A stretch of 64,000 nt of DNA from an uncultured Clostridia bacterium (GTDB taxonomy: Bacteria > Bacillota > Clostridia > Oscillospirales > Ruminococcaceae): NCBI GenBank assembly GCA_947631575.1, contig CANRLW010000003.1, positions 1 through 64,000 of the forward strand, read 5' to 3'. Below are positions 19,169 through 29,546 of the stretch, one piece after another (position 1 is the first letter of the stretch; the number at the start of each line of letters is the position of its first letter). Both the position numbers and the translations under genes were made by a program. The notes under the pieces were generated by a model. That model searched no databases. It was not told the DNA's origin and saw nothing but the letters and a program-made list of their open reading frames with translations.

Positions 19169-20170
19169 TTAAGCCTTCATAGCCTCTTCGACAGCAACCG
19201 CGCAAGCAACGGTAGCGCCTACCATGGGGTTGTTGCCCATGCCGATAAGACCCATCATCTCAACGTGCGCGGGAACTGAAGAAGAACCCGCAAACTGCGC
19301 GTCGGAATGCATACGTCCCATTGTATCGGTCATACCGTAAGACGCAGGACCAGCCGCCATGTTGTCGGGGTGGAGAGTACGTCCCGTGCCGCCGCCCGAT
19401 GCAACGGAGAAGTATTTCTTGCCCTTTTCAACGCACTCTTTCTTGTAAGTGCCTGCAACGGGGTGCTGGAAACGAGTGGGGTTAGTGGAGTTGCCCGTAA
19501 TCGAAACGTCAACGCCTTCCTTCCACATTATAGCAACGCCCTCTGTAACGTCGTTCGCGCCGTAGCAGTTTACCTTTGCGCGAAGTCCCGTAGAATAAGC
19601 CTTGCGGAATACTTCCTTAACCTCGCCCGTGTAGTAGTCCATTTCGGTCTCAACATATGTAAAGCCGTTTATACGCGCGATTATCTGCGCAGCGTCTTTT
19701 CCAAGACCGTTAAGTATAACTCTCAGCGGCTCTTTGCGGACCTTGTTTGCCTTTTCGGCAATTCCTATAGCGCCCTCAGCAGCCGCGAAACTCTCATGAC
19801 CCGCAAGGAACGCAAAGCACTTTGTGTCCTCTTCAAGGAGCATCTTTCCGAGGTTTCCGTGTCCGAGACCAACTTTTCTCTGATCGGCAACAGAGCCGGG
19901 AATGCAGAACGCCTGAAGTCCCTCTCCGATAGCCGCAGCCGCGTCGGCAGCCTTTGTGCAGCCTTTCTTTATAGCGATAGCGCAGCCAACCGTATAAGCC
20001 CATTTTGCGTTTTCAAAGCAGATAGGCTGAATGCCTTCGGTTATCTTATAAGGATCAAAGCCTTTAGCCTGGCAGATATCGCGGCATTCTTCTATAGTGT
20101 TTATTCCGTATTCCTTCAAGACAGCGAGGATCTGCTTTTCGCGTCTTTCATAAGATTCAAATAAAGCCAT
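19169..20170 (-). CDS. GGGtGRT protein (conserved, uncharacterised)
   Basis: Contains the signature SVASGGGTGRTLHPDNMAAGPASYGMTDTMGRMHSDAQFAGSSSVPAHVEMMGLIGMGNNPMVGATVA. Confidence 0.9.
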   Translation of the reverse strand: MALFESYERREKQILAVLKEYGINTIEECRDICQAKGFDPYKITEGIQPICFENAKWAYTVGCAIAIKKGCTKAADAAAAIGEGLQAFCIPGSVADQRKVGLGHGNLGKMLLEEDTKCFAFLAGHESFAAAEGAIGIAEKANKVRKEPLRVILNGLGKDAAQIIARINGFTYVETEMDYYTGEVKEVFRKAYSTGLRAKVNCYGANDVTEGVAIMWKEGVDVSITGNSTNPTRFQHPVAGTYKKECVEKGKKYFSVASGGGTGRTLHPDNMAAGPASYGMTDTMGRMHSDAQFAGSSSVPAHVEMMGLIGMGNNPMVGATVACAVAVEEAMKA

Positions 20171-20187
20171 TCTTCGTTACCTCCCCA

Positions 20188-20880
20188 TTACTGCTTTCTC
20201 GGGTCAATTATCTTGACCGCGTCGGCAACTCTTCCATACTGACCCTGAGCTTTTTCATAGGCCTCTTTAACGTCCATTCCGCCCTTTATAAAGTCCATCA
20301 TCTTGCCGAAGTTTATAAACTTATAGCCGATTATCTCGTTGTCCTCATTCAGAGCAAGTCCCGTTACATATCCGTCTGTCATTTCAAGATAGCGAGGACC
20401 TTTTTTAAGAGTACCGTACATTGTGCCTATCTGCGAGCGTAAACCCTTTCCGAGGTCTTCAAGACCCGCGCCTATTGTAAGACCGTCTTCGGAGAAAGCG
20501 GACTGCGAACGTCCGTAAACTATCTGTAAGAACAGTTCTCTCATAGCCGTGTTTATAGCGTCGCATACAAGGTCGGTATTGAGAGCCTCAAGAATAGTTC
20601 TGCCGGGGAGTATCTCCGCCGCCATAGCCGCGGAATGCGTCATACCTGAACAGCCGATCGTTTCAACGAGAGCCTCCTGTATAACACCGCCCTTTACGTT
20701 GAGCGACAGCTTGCACGTTCCCTGCTGGGGAGCGCACCAGCCTATGCCGTGCGTAAAACCGTTGATGTCTGAAATTTCCTTTGCCTTTACCCATTTAGCT
20801 TCTTCCGGGATAGGCGCAGCGCCGTGAGCAACGCCCTGAGCCACAGGACACATTGCCTCGACTTCATGAGAATAAGTCAT
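20188..20880 (-). CDS. NifU-N/IscU-like iron-sulfur scaffold-related protein paired with GGGtGRT
   Basis: GWCAPQQGTCKLSLNVKGGVIQEALVETIGCSGMTHSAAMAAEILPGRTILEAL; immediately upstream of the GGGtGRT gene. Confidence 0.8.
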   Translation of the reverse strand: MTYSHEVEAMCPVAQGVAHGAAPIPEEAKWVKAKEISDINGFTHGIGWCAPQQGTCKLSLNVKGGVIQEALVETIGCSGMTHSAAMAAEILPGRTILEALNTDLVCDAINTAMRELFLQIVYGRSQSAFSEDGLTIGAGLEDLGKGLRSQIGTMYGTLKKGPRYLEMTDGYVTGLALNEDNEIIGYKFINFGKMMDFIKGGMDVKEAYEKAQGQYGRVADAVKIIDPRKQ

Positions 20881-21060
20881 TTTAATTTCTCCTTTTTTCC
20901 AATATTTAGCAGGTTATCTGCCATACAACTTTATTATACAATATTTTTTTCAATATTTCAAGTACATAATGCCGAAAATTTTAATTGATAACAATATGTA
21001 GACCGTCAATAAAATCTTGTTTAGTATTTGATAATAATCGGGTAATATATAATAACCTAA

Positions 21061-21216
21061 TTGTGGTTCTTTTCAAACGTTATTTCTCTAAATAACGTTC
21101 ACTCGCCCCACCCCCCTGACCCCCTTCCCCGAAGGGGAAGGGGGAAAGTTGCGGGGCGCTGGCGCGCCCCGCAGCCCCGCCGACAGTTGACAGTGTACAG
21201 GGTACAGTATTCAGTA
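21061..21216 (+). repeat. Repeat modules A (copy 2) + B
   Basis: CCCCCTTCCCCGAAGGGGAAGGGGG; GCGGGGCGCtggcGCGCCCCGC; then GACAGTTGACAGTGTACAGGGTACAGTATTCAGTAA. Confidence 0.9.
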
Positions 21217-21322
21217 ACACCCGAAAGGTTGTTCTCTGTTTTATAGACGGTTTTGGCTTAAAGGCGCATAGCCGAAAGTTTGTCCGCTCATTTATCACTT
21301 TTGGATAGCCTTAATGAACTTC

Positions 21323-21605
21323 TTTCCCGCTCAAAAGTAAATGCAATTCCAAGGCGGTTTTACGCTCAAAACATCTTTGTAAGATTTCCGTTTTAAAAAC
21401 ACGGTTTTTAAAACGGAAATGTGGGGAAAACTCTTGTTTTCCCCACACCCTTTAGCGCTTTTGAGCGTTTGCGGGGGGCGCTGCCCCCGCCAGAGAGGAA
21501 ACTTTTTTAACAAAAAAGTTTCCTCTCTGGACTCTCCTTCAAAAAACTTTCGTGCGCCCGCTCGTTAGCTCGTTTGAAAATTTAAAGCGCTTTCCCGCTC
21601 GTTAC
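21323..21605 (+). repeat. Multi-hairpin repeat module C, copy 2
   Basis: Stems 21384-21420, 21421-21446, 21471-21490, 21490-21530, in the same order as copy 1. Confidence 0.9.
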
Positions 21606-21632
21606 AACCTCTAGCCTCTAAATTTCTAGCAT

Positions 21633-22253
21633 CTAGATGGCAAAATCAAAAAACTCTTTTCCCTTCACCTCAAACCCGACATTGCCCGAACAAGCGTCCG
21701 TCAGTGCTGTTCGGAGCTTTTTCGAAAGCTCCTCTTTTACATAAACGGTGAGCTTTACGCCGTTTCCGAAATCTTCTTCCGCAACCTTTGCGCCCAGCTC
21801 GTCAAATATCCTCGCCAGCTTTCCGTAGAATGAATAGTCTACGGTTATCTCGGCTTTCACCGCAAAAGCCATTTCCTTTATCTTCGCCATTCCCACGGCG
21901 TCCGCGGCGGCTTTCGTATACGCTCTCACAAGCCCGCCGGCTCCGAGCAGTATCCCGCCGAAATACCTTGTAACAACGCAGCATACCCCGCTTAAACCCT
22001 CTTTTTGCAAGACCTCGTATATCGGCACTCCCGCCGTTCCTTGGGGTTCGCCATCGTCGGAGTGGCGGGCGGTCTTGTCGGTTAGAATGTACGCATAGCA
22101 GTTGTGGCGAGCCTTTCGGTTCGCCGCGCGTATTTCGTTTATAAAAGCCGTCGCCTCTTCTTCGCTCGAAACGGGCGCAAGATAGCCTATAAACTCCGAC
22201 TTCTTTTCCTCAAACCGCGACACAACGCGGCTTTCAATTGTCCTGTATTCCAT
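21633..22253 (-). CDS. yigZ: YigZ/IMPACT family protein
   Basis: KSEFIGYLAPVSSEEEATAFINEIRAANRKARHNCYAYIL...SDDGEPQGTAGVPIYEVLQKEGLSGVCCVVTRYFGGILLGAGGLVRAYTKAA. Confidence 0.95.
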   Translation of the reverse strand: MEYRTIESRVVSRFEEKKSEFIGYLAPVSSEEEATAFINEIRAANRKARHNCYAYILTDKTARHSDDGEPQGTAGVPIYEVLQKEGLSGVCCVVTRYFGGILLGAGGLVRAYTKAAADAVGMAKIKEMAFAVKAEITVDYSFYGKLARIFDELGAKVAEEDFGNGVKLTVYVKEELSKKLRTALTDACSGNVGFEVKGKEFFDFAI

Positions 22254-22349
22254 TTTACTCCTAAGGATATAACAAATTCACGCGCATCACATGACGCGCG
22301 TGAGCTTGTTTATAAACAAAAATAACAAAACGATGAGCGTATATATAAA

Positions 22350-22553
22350 TCACTTTCCGAGATTATAACGCTTATTAAATCTGTCAACGCGTCCGCCGCT
22401 GTCAACGAGCTTCTGCTTGCCCGTGTAGAAAGGGTGGCACTTTGAGCAAATTTCAACTCTTATGTCTTTTTTGGTGGAACGTGTTTCAATAACGTTTCCG
22501 CAGGCACATCTGATAGTTGTCGCTTCGTATGCGGGATGAATACCCTCTTTCAT
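22350..22553 (-). CDS. rpmE: 50S ribosomal protein L31 (zinc-binding, C+ form)
   Basis: [63 protein letters not shown]. Confidence 0.97.
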   Translation of the reverse strand: MKEGIHPAYEATTIRCACGNVIETRSTKKDIRVEICSKCHPFYTGKQKLVDSGGRVDRFNKRYNLGK

Positions 22554-22674
22554 TCTTCTCACCTCACAAAAATATGCTGTGCATAAATCACAAAAACAAT
22601 TATAACATATTTGACCCGAAAAATCAAGGGAATTTCAAAAAATATTATTATGTTATAATATACAAATTATTCCG

Positions 22675-24387
22675 TTAAATGCCGAGAATTTTGGTAAATT
22701 CAACGGACAATTCTTTCTGAATCTCAACAGCAATATCTCTTGCGGGAGCCTTTGTCGTATAATAAACCTTTATCTTAGGCTCCGTGCCGGAAGGTCTGAT
22801 TATAATGCTCGCGTCATTTTCGAGGTTATAGGTAATAACGTTCGACTTCGGAAGTTTAACTTCGCTCTTTGTTCCGTCGGATTCTACTCTCTCGCTTGAC
22901 TTATAGTCGGTCGTAGCGAGGACTTTAAGACCGCCGATATTGTCGAGCTTTGTATTGCGGAGTCCCGCCATTATCTCGCTCATCTTTGTCATTCCCGCCT
23001 CGCCCTCAAAGCCGAAGTTCTCGACCTTGTTGAGGTATACGCCGTATTCATCATAAAGACGCGCTCTCGCCTCGATCATCGAAATGCCCTTTGAGCGGTA
23101 GAACGCAGCCATTTCGCAGATAAGCATAGACGCAACAACAGCGTCCTTATCTCTTACATATCCGCCCGCAAGATAGCCGTAGCTCTCTTCAAAGCCGAAT
23201 ATATAGCGCTCTTCTTCGCCTGCCGCCTCGAGCAGACCAACCTGTTCGCCGATATACTTAAATCCCGTGAGGACTTCGCGCAGTTCTACCCCATACTTTT
23301 TCGCAATTGCCTTTGTGATGTCGCTTGTTACTATAGTCTTTACCGCGACGGGGTTTTTCGGCATTCTTCCGAGAGCAAGACGCTCTCTGCAAACATATTC
23401 GAGCAGGAGCGCGCCTGTTTCGTTTCCGGTAAACAGCTCGTAGCCGTCGCCGTCGGGAACTGCAATTCCGACTCTGTCACAGTCGGGGTCTGTCGCAAGC
23501 ATAAGATCGGGCTTTTCCTTTTCGCAGAGCTTAAGACCGACTGCGAGAGCCTCTCTGATCTCGGGATTCGGGAACGGGCAGGTCGGGAAGTTTCCGTCGG
23601 GGTTTTCCTGTTCTGGTACTACAACAACGTCCTTAACGCCGATTTCGGAAAGTATTCTTCTTACAGGCTTGTTGCCCGTGCCGTTGAGCGGTGAATAAAC
23701 GACTTTCAGTCCGCTCTTTGCGACAACGTCTGTATGCAGGCTCTGTTCTCTTACCTTTGCAATATAAGCGTCAATAACGTCGTCGCCTATGTAGTTTATC
23801 ATTCCGCTTTCAACCGCAGAATTAAAGTCCGCGGACTTTATGCCGCTGAAAGTGTCGATGTTATTTATCTTAGCAAGAACAGCGTCCGCCGCCTCGGAAG
23901 TCATCTGACAGCCGTCCGCGCCGTATACCTTATAGCCGTTGTATTTCGCGGGGTTATGAGAGGCGGTAACAACAATGCCCGCGCCGCATTTAAGATAACG
24001 CACCGCCCACGAGAGCATGGGGGTAGGCATAAGCTCTTTATAGATATGTACCTTTATGCCGTTTGCCGCAAGGACCTCTGCCGCGCACTGAGCGAAATAT
24101 GTAGACTTTATGCGGCTGTCATAGCCTATAGCAACTTTCTTTTCAAGCCCGCTCGAAAGAATGTATTCCGCAAGTCCCTGGGTAGCCTTTTTTACGGTAT
24201 AGACGTTCATTCGGTTCGTGCCTGCTCCGATAACGCCGCGCAGACCGGCTGTTCCGAATTCGAGCTCACGGTAAAAACGGTCGTTTATTTCTTCGGGTTT
24301 GTCTTTGATCTGTTCCAGCTCGGGTTTAAGGTCGGGGTCTTCGGTCGCCTTTTCGAGCCACAGTTCATATTCTTTACGGATATCCAT
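22675..24387 (-). CDS. pgcA: Phospho-sugar mutase (phosphoglucomutase/phosphomannomutase)
   Basis: FGTAGLRGVIGAGTNRMN, VTASHNPAKYNGYKVYG, ATDPDCDRVGIAV, FGFEESYGYL, RPSGTEPKIKVYY. Confidence 0.94.
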   Translation of the reverse strand: MDIRKEYELWLEKATEDPDLKPELEQIKDKPEEINDRFYRELEFGTAGLRGVIGAGTNRMNVYTVKKATQGLAEYILSSGLEKKVAIGYDSRIKSTYFAQCAAEVLAANGIKVHIYKELMPTPMLSWAVRYLKCGAGIVVTASHNPAKYNGYKVYGADGCQMTSEAADAVLAKINNIDTFSGIKSADFNSAVESGMINYIGDDVIDAYIAKVREQSLHTDVVAKSGLKVVYSPLNGTGNKPVRRILSEIGVKDVVVVPEQENPDGNFPTCPFPNPEIREALAVGLKLCEKEKPDLMLATDPDCDRVGIAVPDGDGYELFTGNETGALLLEYVCRERLALGRMPKNPVAVKTIVTSDITKAIAKKYGVELREVLTGFKYIGEQVGLLEAAGEEERYIFGFEESYGYLAGGYVRDKDAVVASMLICEMAAFYRSKGISMIEARARLYDEYGVYLNKVENFGFEGEAGMTKMSEIMAGLRNTKLDNIGGLKVLATTDYKSSERVESDGTKSEVKLPKSNVITYNLENDASIIIRPSGTEPKIKVYYTTKAPARDIAVEIQKELSVEFTKILGI

Positions 24388-24670
24388 GAAAAAGTCCTCC
24401 TTAATGGAAATTAAAATATAGAATTACCCGATAGAATTATAGCATATTTGCAAAAAATTTTCAAGATATATTTTACAAATTTGTTTATTTTGCGAACAAA
24501 TACATAAAACGGTAATTGTGAAGTAAAAAAACAGCAGGAGCGGCAAAAAACATTTGTGCAAAACGCTGAATTTAAAAATAAAAAAAGGATTTTTGATGTC
24601 GAAAGTTGTATCTATAAATAGAGCAGGAAAATTGTGTGAGTGCAATTTCAGACTGTAGATAAAGCCCCAT

Positions 24671-24843
24671 TTGTTGTTTTTTTCAAACGTTATTTTTCTC
24701 AATAACGTTTATTCGCCCTATCCCCCTACCCCTTTCCCCGAGGGGAAGGGGGAAAATGCGGGGGCTACCGCCTCCGCGACCCCTGTTGTCAGTTGTCAGT
24801 AGACAGGGTATAGTAGTCAGTAAAAGCCGAATGGTTGTCCACT
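24671..24843 (+). repeat. Repeat modules A (copy 3) + B
   Basis: ccctatccccctacCCCTTTCCCCGAGGGGAAGGGGG ... GCGGGGGCtaccGCCTCCGC...GTTGTCAGTAGACAGGGTATAGTAGTCAGTAA. Confidence 0.85.
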
Positions 24844-24959
24844 GAATTTTAACGTTCAAAAACGGCAATGATCTAATTCTTGACCTCTAGCCTACCAGAC
24901 TTTTATACAGACAGAATTGACAATAAGAAATGACGATTAAAGAAAGGACAGTGACATTT

Positions 24960-25970
24960 ATGATTCCACGCGAAAGGACCGAACAAAACGAGAAAATCTT
25001 ATTGAGCGAATATGCCTGCCGCGCGGATATGTCAAAGGGACGCGCTTTCTACGAAAAACCCTGCGACCTGCGGACGGATTTCCAGCGCGACCGCGACCGA
25101 ATAATTCACTGTAACTCCTTTCGCAGGCTCAAACGAAAAACGCAGGTCTTTCTTGATCCTCTCGGCGACCATTATCGCACGCGCCTGACGCATACCCTCG
25201 AAGTAAGCCAGATAGCCCGAACGGTTTCGAGGGCGCTCGGACTGAATGAAGATCTGACGGAGGCAATTGCTCTCGGTCACGATTTGGGGCATACTCCTTT
25301 TGGGCACGACGGCGAGAGAATATTGAACGCCCTTATGAAAACGGGATTCAGGCATAATCTCCAGAGCCGCCGCGTCTGTGAGAGGATAGAAAAAGACGGA
25401 AACGGACTGAATCTGACGTTCGAGGTACTTGACGGCATAGCCGCCCACACGGGAAAAGAACTTCCCGAAACGCGGGAAGGAATGGTCGTCAGATTCTGCG
25501 ACAAGATAGCCTACATAAACCACGACATTGAGGACGCGATACGCGGCGGAGTGATAACCGAAGACATGATCCCCGAATTTCCGATAAAGGTCCTCGGAAA
25601 AACGAAATCCGCGAGAATTTCGGCACTTGTAAACAGCCTTGTGCAGAACAGCGGCGACGAGATAAAAATGGATTATACCACCCGAAAAGCTCACGACGAG
25701 CTGAGGGATTTTATGTTTGAAAAGGTCTACCGTTCTTCGAGAACAGTTGCCGAAAAGGGAAAAGCCGAGTTTATCATTGAGTATCTGTTCAGGTATTTTT
25801 CCGAAAACAAGGACAAGCTCCCGAGGCTGTACCTTGAAATTTCCGAAGAGGACGGTCTTGAAAGAGCGGTCGCCGATTTCATCAGCGGAATGACCGACGA
25901 CTATGCGATAGATTACTTTACTTCACTTTGCGTGCCAAAAAGCTGGAAAAACGGATATATAGACAGTTGA
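24960..25970 (+). CDS. dgt: dGTP triphosphohydrolase (dNTPase, HD domain)
   Basis: NSFRRLKRKTQVFLDPLGDHYRTRLTHTLEVSQIARTVSRALGLNEDLTEAIALGHDLGHTPFGHDGE; stop codon lies inside the adjacent repeat. Confidence 0.95.
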   Translation: MIPRERTEQNEKILLSEYACRADMSKGRAFYEKPCDLRTDFQRDRDRIIHCNSFRRLKRKTQVFLDPLGDHYRTRLTHTLEVSQIARTVSRALGLNEDLTEAIALGHDLGHTPFGHDGERILNALMKTGFRHNLQSRRVCERIEKDGNGLNLTFEVLDGIAAHTGKELPETREGMVVRFCDKIAYINHDIEDAIRGGVITEDMIPEFPIKVLGKTKSARISALVNSLVQNSGDEIKMDYTTRKAHDELRDFMFEKVYRSSRTVAEKGKAEFIIEYLFRYFSENKDKLPRLYLEISEEDGLERAVADFISGMTDDYAIDYFTSLCVPKSWKNGYIDS

Positions 25971-26197
25971 CAGGGTATAGTGTACGCATTGAACGCTTCG
26001 CGTGCAACGCTGTATGCAGTAAAATGTATCCGCCTTGCGGCGGATATTATTTAGATTGTTTTTAGTCGATAGGTACACAAGCCTATATTTACGGTTGTTT
26101 TCAATAAGTTTCAGTTGGATAACAATCTAATATCATCCGCCGTAAGGCGGACACCTACTACTGCATACTGTACACTGTAAACTGTCAACTGACAACA
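25963..26197. repeat. MITE-like nested inverted repeat between dgt and dnaG
   Basis: Outer arms CAGTTGACAGGGTATAGTGTAC / GTACACTGTAAACTGTCAACTG; inner TCCGCCttgcGGCGGAT / ATCCGCCgtaaGGCGGA and TTAGATTGTT / AACAATCTAA. Confidence 0.8.
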
Positions 26198-26202
26198 GGG
26201 GA

Positions 26203-28116
26203 GTGATAATAACGCCGATTTCACCGGAATTTCAGAATTACTTGGACGAGCTTTGCCAAAACAACGATATCTCTTCTGTTGCGACAGAACACGGTATCAG
26301 CGTAAAGCGTTCGGGAAACAATTATATGTGCTGCTGTCCGTTTCACACGGAGAAAACTCCCTCCTGTCAGCTTTATCTTGAGGACAATCATTTTCACTGT
26401 TTCGGCTGCGGCGCACATGGAAACGTCATAAAGTTCCTTATGCAGGTCGAAAATATCGACTTTATGAACGCAGTAGAAATATTGTCCGACCGTGTCGGAA
26501 TGACTATTCCCAAAAGAAACGGAAAAAGCAGCGGATATAAAAAACGTCCCGCCTACAGCCACAGCAGCCCGGCAAAAACAACGATCGCATCACCGCCCGA
26601 GCCGCCGTCCGAATACGAGCAAGCGCCGGATATTCCCGAAAATGCTCCTCCCGACAGGGACGAGGAATATTATTCATATGGCGGCGGGTATTCAAAAAAA
26701 GAACGCATATACGAAATGAACAAGGCCGCGGGAAAGTTTTTCCACGAACAGCTTTTCTCTACCGAGGGAAAAGAGGGTCTTGATTATTTTAAGGAGCGCG
26801 GGCTGAAGTATGAAACAATAAAACGTTTCGGGCTTGGGTTTGCCGCGGACGATTATCACAAGCTCCACTATTATATGAAAAGCCTCGGATATACCGACGC
26901 GGAGCTTAAAGAGGCGGCGCTTATAACAACGCGCGACGGGAAAAAATATTATGACAAATTCCGAAACCGCGTTATGTTTCCGGTATTTGACGAGCGGGGA
27001 AGGGTCATTGCTTTCGGCGGAAGAATAATTTCCGGCAATACCAAAGCTCCGAAATACTTAAACTCCGACGAAACGCCCGTATTTCAGAAACGGAAAACGC
27101 TGTTCGCGCTTAATTATGCGAAGAAGTCTAAAGCGGATCATTTCATAATCTGCGAGGGGTATATGGACGTTATCGCCATGCACCAGGCAGGCTTTGACAG
27201 CGCCGTAGCATCGCTTGGAACAGCGGTCACCTCCGAACAGGCGGAGCTCCTTTCAAAACGCGGAAAGAAAAAAGCCGTCCTTTCATACGACTCGGACAGC
27301 GCGGGTCGGAAGGCGACTTCGAGAGCCATAGATCTGTTTATGCAGACGGCGTTTGAAAAAGTTACGGTGCTGAAAATATCGGGCGCGAAAGATCCCGATG
27401 AGTTTATAAAAAAATACGGTGGCGAGGCATTTTCCTCGCTTATAGACAATTCTATAGGCGCTGTGGTGTTTGAAATGGAAAGGCTGTCGGAGGGGCTTAA
27501 AATGAACGACCCCGACGACAAAAACGTCTTTATCAGGCGAGCGGTCCGGTTTATGGCGGACATACACGATACCGCGTTCAGAGAATTGTGCGCGGAAAAG
27601 GCGGCTATGCTCGGAGACGTTTCCAAAAAGACAGTGCTCGACGGAATAAACGAGCTTATCCAAAGAAAAGCTCCGTATCAGAAAAAAGTGCAGAATGACA
27701 ATCCCGAAAGCCGCGCCGAAGAAGAAATGTACGACAGCGGTCTTAAAGGCGAGGAAAACGCCGAAACGGCGGTGTTGTCCTATCTGTTTCATAATCCCGA
27801 CGAGATAACAAATGTTGAAGAACAACTTTCGGACGGGCTGCTGACGGATTTCGGAAACGGCGCATTTAAAACGCTTGTTGAAAAAATCCGGACAAGCAGC
27901 GGAGAATGTGAAATTTCATGGCTTTTAGAAAAATTCCCTGAAGAAAAGGGAAGAATAAACGATATCCAAAACGATACGATATATGCCTTCAGCGAAGAAT
28001 GTTTTTTAGAGGCTGCGGAAAAAATATCGGATATAAAACGTAAAAGGACAAGCGTCCGTAATTTTGCGGAGCTTGCAAACTATATAAAATACAAGCAGGA
28101 AGAAGGAGGAGATTGA
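26203..28116 (+). CDS. dnaG: DNA primase
   Basis: CHC2 zinc finger [37 protein letters not shown]; Toprim region [30 protein letters not shown] start at 26203. Confidence 0.96.
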   Translation: MIITPISPEFQNYLDELCQNNDISSVATEHGISVKRSGNNYMCCCPFHTEKTPSCQLYLEDNHFHCFGCGAHGNVIKFLMQVENIDFMNAVEILSDRVGMTIPKRNGKSSGYKKRPAYSHSSPAKTTIASPPEPPSEYEQAPDIPENAPPDRDEEYYSYGGGYSKKERIYEMNKAAGKFFHEQLFSTEGKEGLDYFKERGLKYETIKRFGLGFAADDYHKLHYYMKSLGYTDAELKEAALITTRDGKKYYDKFRNRVMFPVFDERGRVIAFGGRIISGNTKAPKYLNSDETPVFQKRKTLFALNYAKKSKADHFIICEGYMDVIAMHQAGFDSAVASLGTAVTSEQAELLSKRGKKKAVLSYDSDSAGRKATSRAIDLFMQTAFEKVTVLKISGAKDPDEFIKKYGGEAFSSLIDNSIGAVVFEMERLSEGLKMNDPDDKNVFIRRAVRFMADIHDTAFRELCAEKAAMLGDVSKKTVLDGINELIQRKAPYQKKVQNDNPESRAEEEMYDSGLKGEENAETAVLSYLFHNPDEITNVEEQLSDGLLTDFGNGAFKTLVEKIRTSSGECEISWLLEKFPEEKGRINDIQNDTIYAFSEECFLEAAEKISDIKRKRTSVRNFAELANYIKYKQEEGGD

Positions 28117-28118
28117 CA

Positions 28119-29210
28119 ATGACAGTCAATTCAAGAGGAGATAACCTGCTCGAAGAGCTTTTCAGGCAGGGAAAGAAAAAAGGATTTCTAACGGCGAGGG
28201 AGATAACGGACGCGCTCGAAGAACTAAGTTTCGACGCAAACCAAATAAACCGCGTCTTTGATAAAATCGCGGCTATGGATATAAAGATAGTCGATAACTT
28301 TGAGGCGGACGCGGATTTTGACATTGAAAACCTGTTTGACTACAGCGACAGGGATTATGACAATCCCGACGCGGACGTTGTGACCGCAGACGATTCCGTA
28401 AAGCAGTATCTGAAAGAAATAGGCAGGATTCCGCTTTTGTCTACGGAAGAAGAAATAGAGCTTGCCGCGAGAATGGCGGCAGGCGACGAGACCGCTAAAA
28501 CAAGACTTCAGGAGGCTAACCTGCGTCTTGTTGTAAGTATTGCCAAAAAGTATGTAAGACGCGGTATGCAGTTTCTCGACCTCATTCAGGAAGGTAACGT
28601 AGGACTTTTAAAGGCAGTAGAAAAGTTCGATTATACAAAGGGCTTTAAGTTCTCCACCTATGCGACATGGTGGATAAGACAGGCAATAACGCGAGCTATC
28701 GCCGACCAGGCGAGGACCATTCGCATACCCGTTCACATGGTAGAAACCATTTCACGAGTAAAGAAAGCCGAAACTTTCCTGCTCCATGAAAACGGAAGTG
28801 AACCCACCGAGGACGAGATAGCGGAGTATCTCGGAATGTCCACCGAAAAGGTGCGCGAGATAATCCGCCTTGCACAAGACCCCGTGTCGCTTGAAACTCC
28901 TATAGGAGAAGAAGAGGACAGCCACCTTGGCGATTTCATTCCCGACGAGGACGCTCCCGCGCCTGCCGACGAGGCATGTAACAGCATGTTAAAGCAAATG
29001 TTAAGCGATGTTCTGGACACGCTTTCCGAAAGGGAAAAGCGCGTTATAATCATGCGCTTTGGTCTTATCGACGGCAGAGCAAGAACTCTCGAAGAAGTCG
29101 GTCAGGAATTTCAGGTAACGCGCGAGCGTATCAGACAGATCGAAACAAAGGCTCTTAGAAAACTGCGCCACCCGACCAGAAGTAGAAAACTGAGAGATTT
29201 TCTCGAATAA
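28119..29210 (+). CDS. rpoD: RNA polymerase sigma factor RpoD
   Basis: Region 1.1-like N-terminus; [101 protein letters not shown]. Confidence 0.97.
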   Translation: MTVNSRGDNLLEELFRQGKKKGFLTAREITDALEELSFDANQINRVFDKIAAMDIKIVDNFEADADFDIENLFDYSDRDYDNPDADVVTADDSVKQYLKEIGRIPLLSTEEEIELAARMAAGDETAKTRLQEANLRLVVSIAKKYVRRGMQFLDLIQEGNVGLLKAVEKFDYTKGFKFSTYATWWIRQAITRAIADQARTIRIPVHMVETISRVKKAETFLLHENGSEPTEDEIAEYLGMSTEKVREIIRLAQDPVSLETPIGEEEDSHLGDFIPDEDAPAPADEACNSMLKQMLSDVLDTLSEREKRVIIMRFGLIDGRARTLEEVGQEFQVTRERIRQIETKALRKLRHPTRSRKLRDFLE

Positions 29211-29546
29211 ATTCCTCTTACATAAGGAGCATTTGCGGCGTATTTCCGGTTTTGAATATCTGAAAATTTATAGTATGTGCAATTTTTTGCGGGGGCAGCA
29301 GCAAAGCTTTACAAAAAGCGTCGATTGTCGGGCATAATAAAGCCAGCCAGCCGCCCGTTATAAGCACAATTGAGCAAAATTAAGCGCGATAATGACAATA
29401 AAGGAAATATACCGGGAGTTTTAGACTTAATCAAAAATGAAATTTCGGGCTTTACGGACAGCCTGAATTTCTGAAACGTGCGTGCGCATATAGTAGATGT
29501 GCATAAGGACTGTGCACATTGCGCATTAGCCGAAAGGATATAATGA

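Noticed and set aside
19307-20164. 285-aa plus-strand ORF antisense to the GGGtGRT gene
   Set aside because: Fully overlaps a strongly supported conserved CDS; composition typical of antisense open frames in GC-biased codon usage; no RBS or family resemblance.
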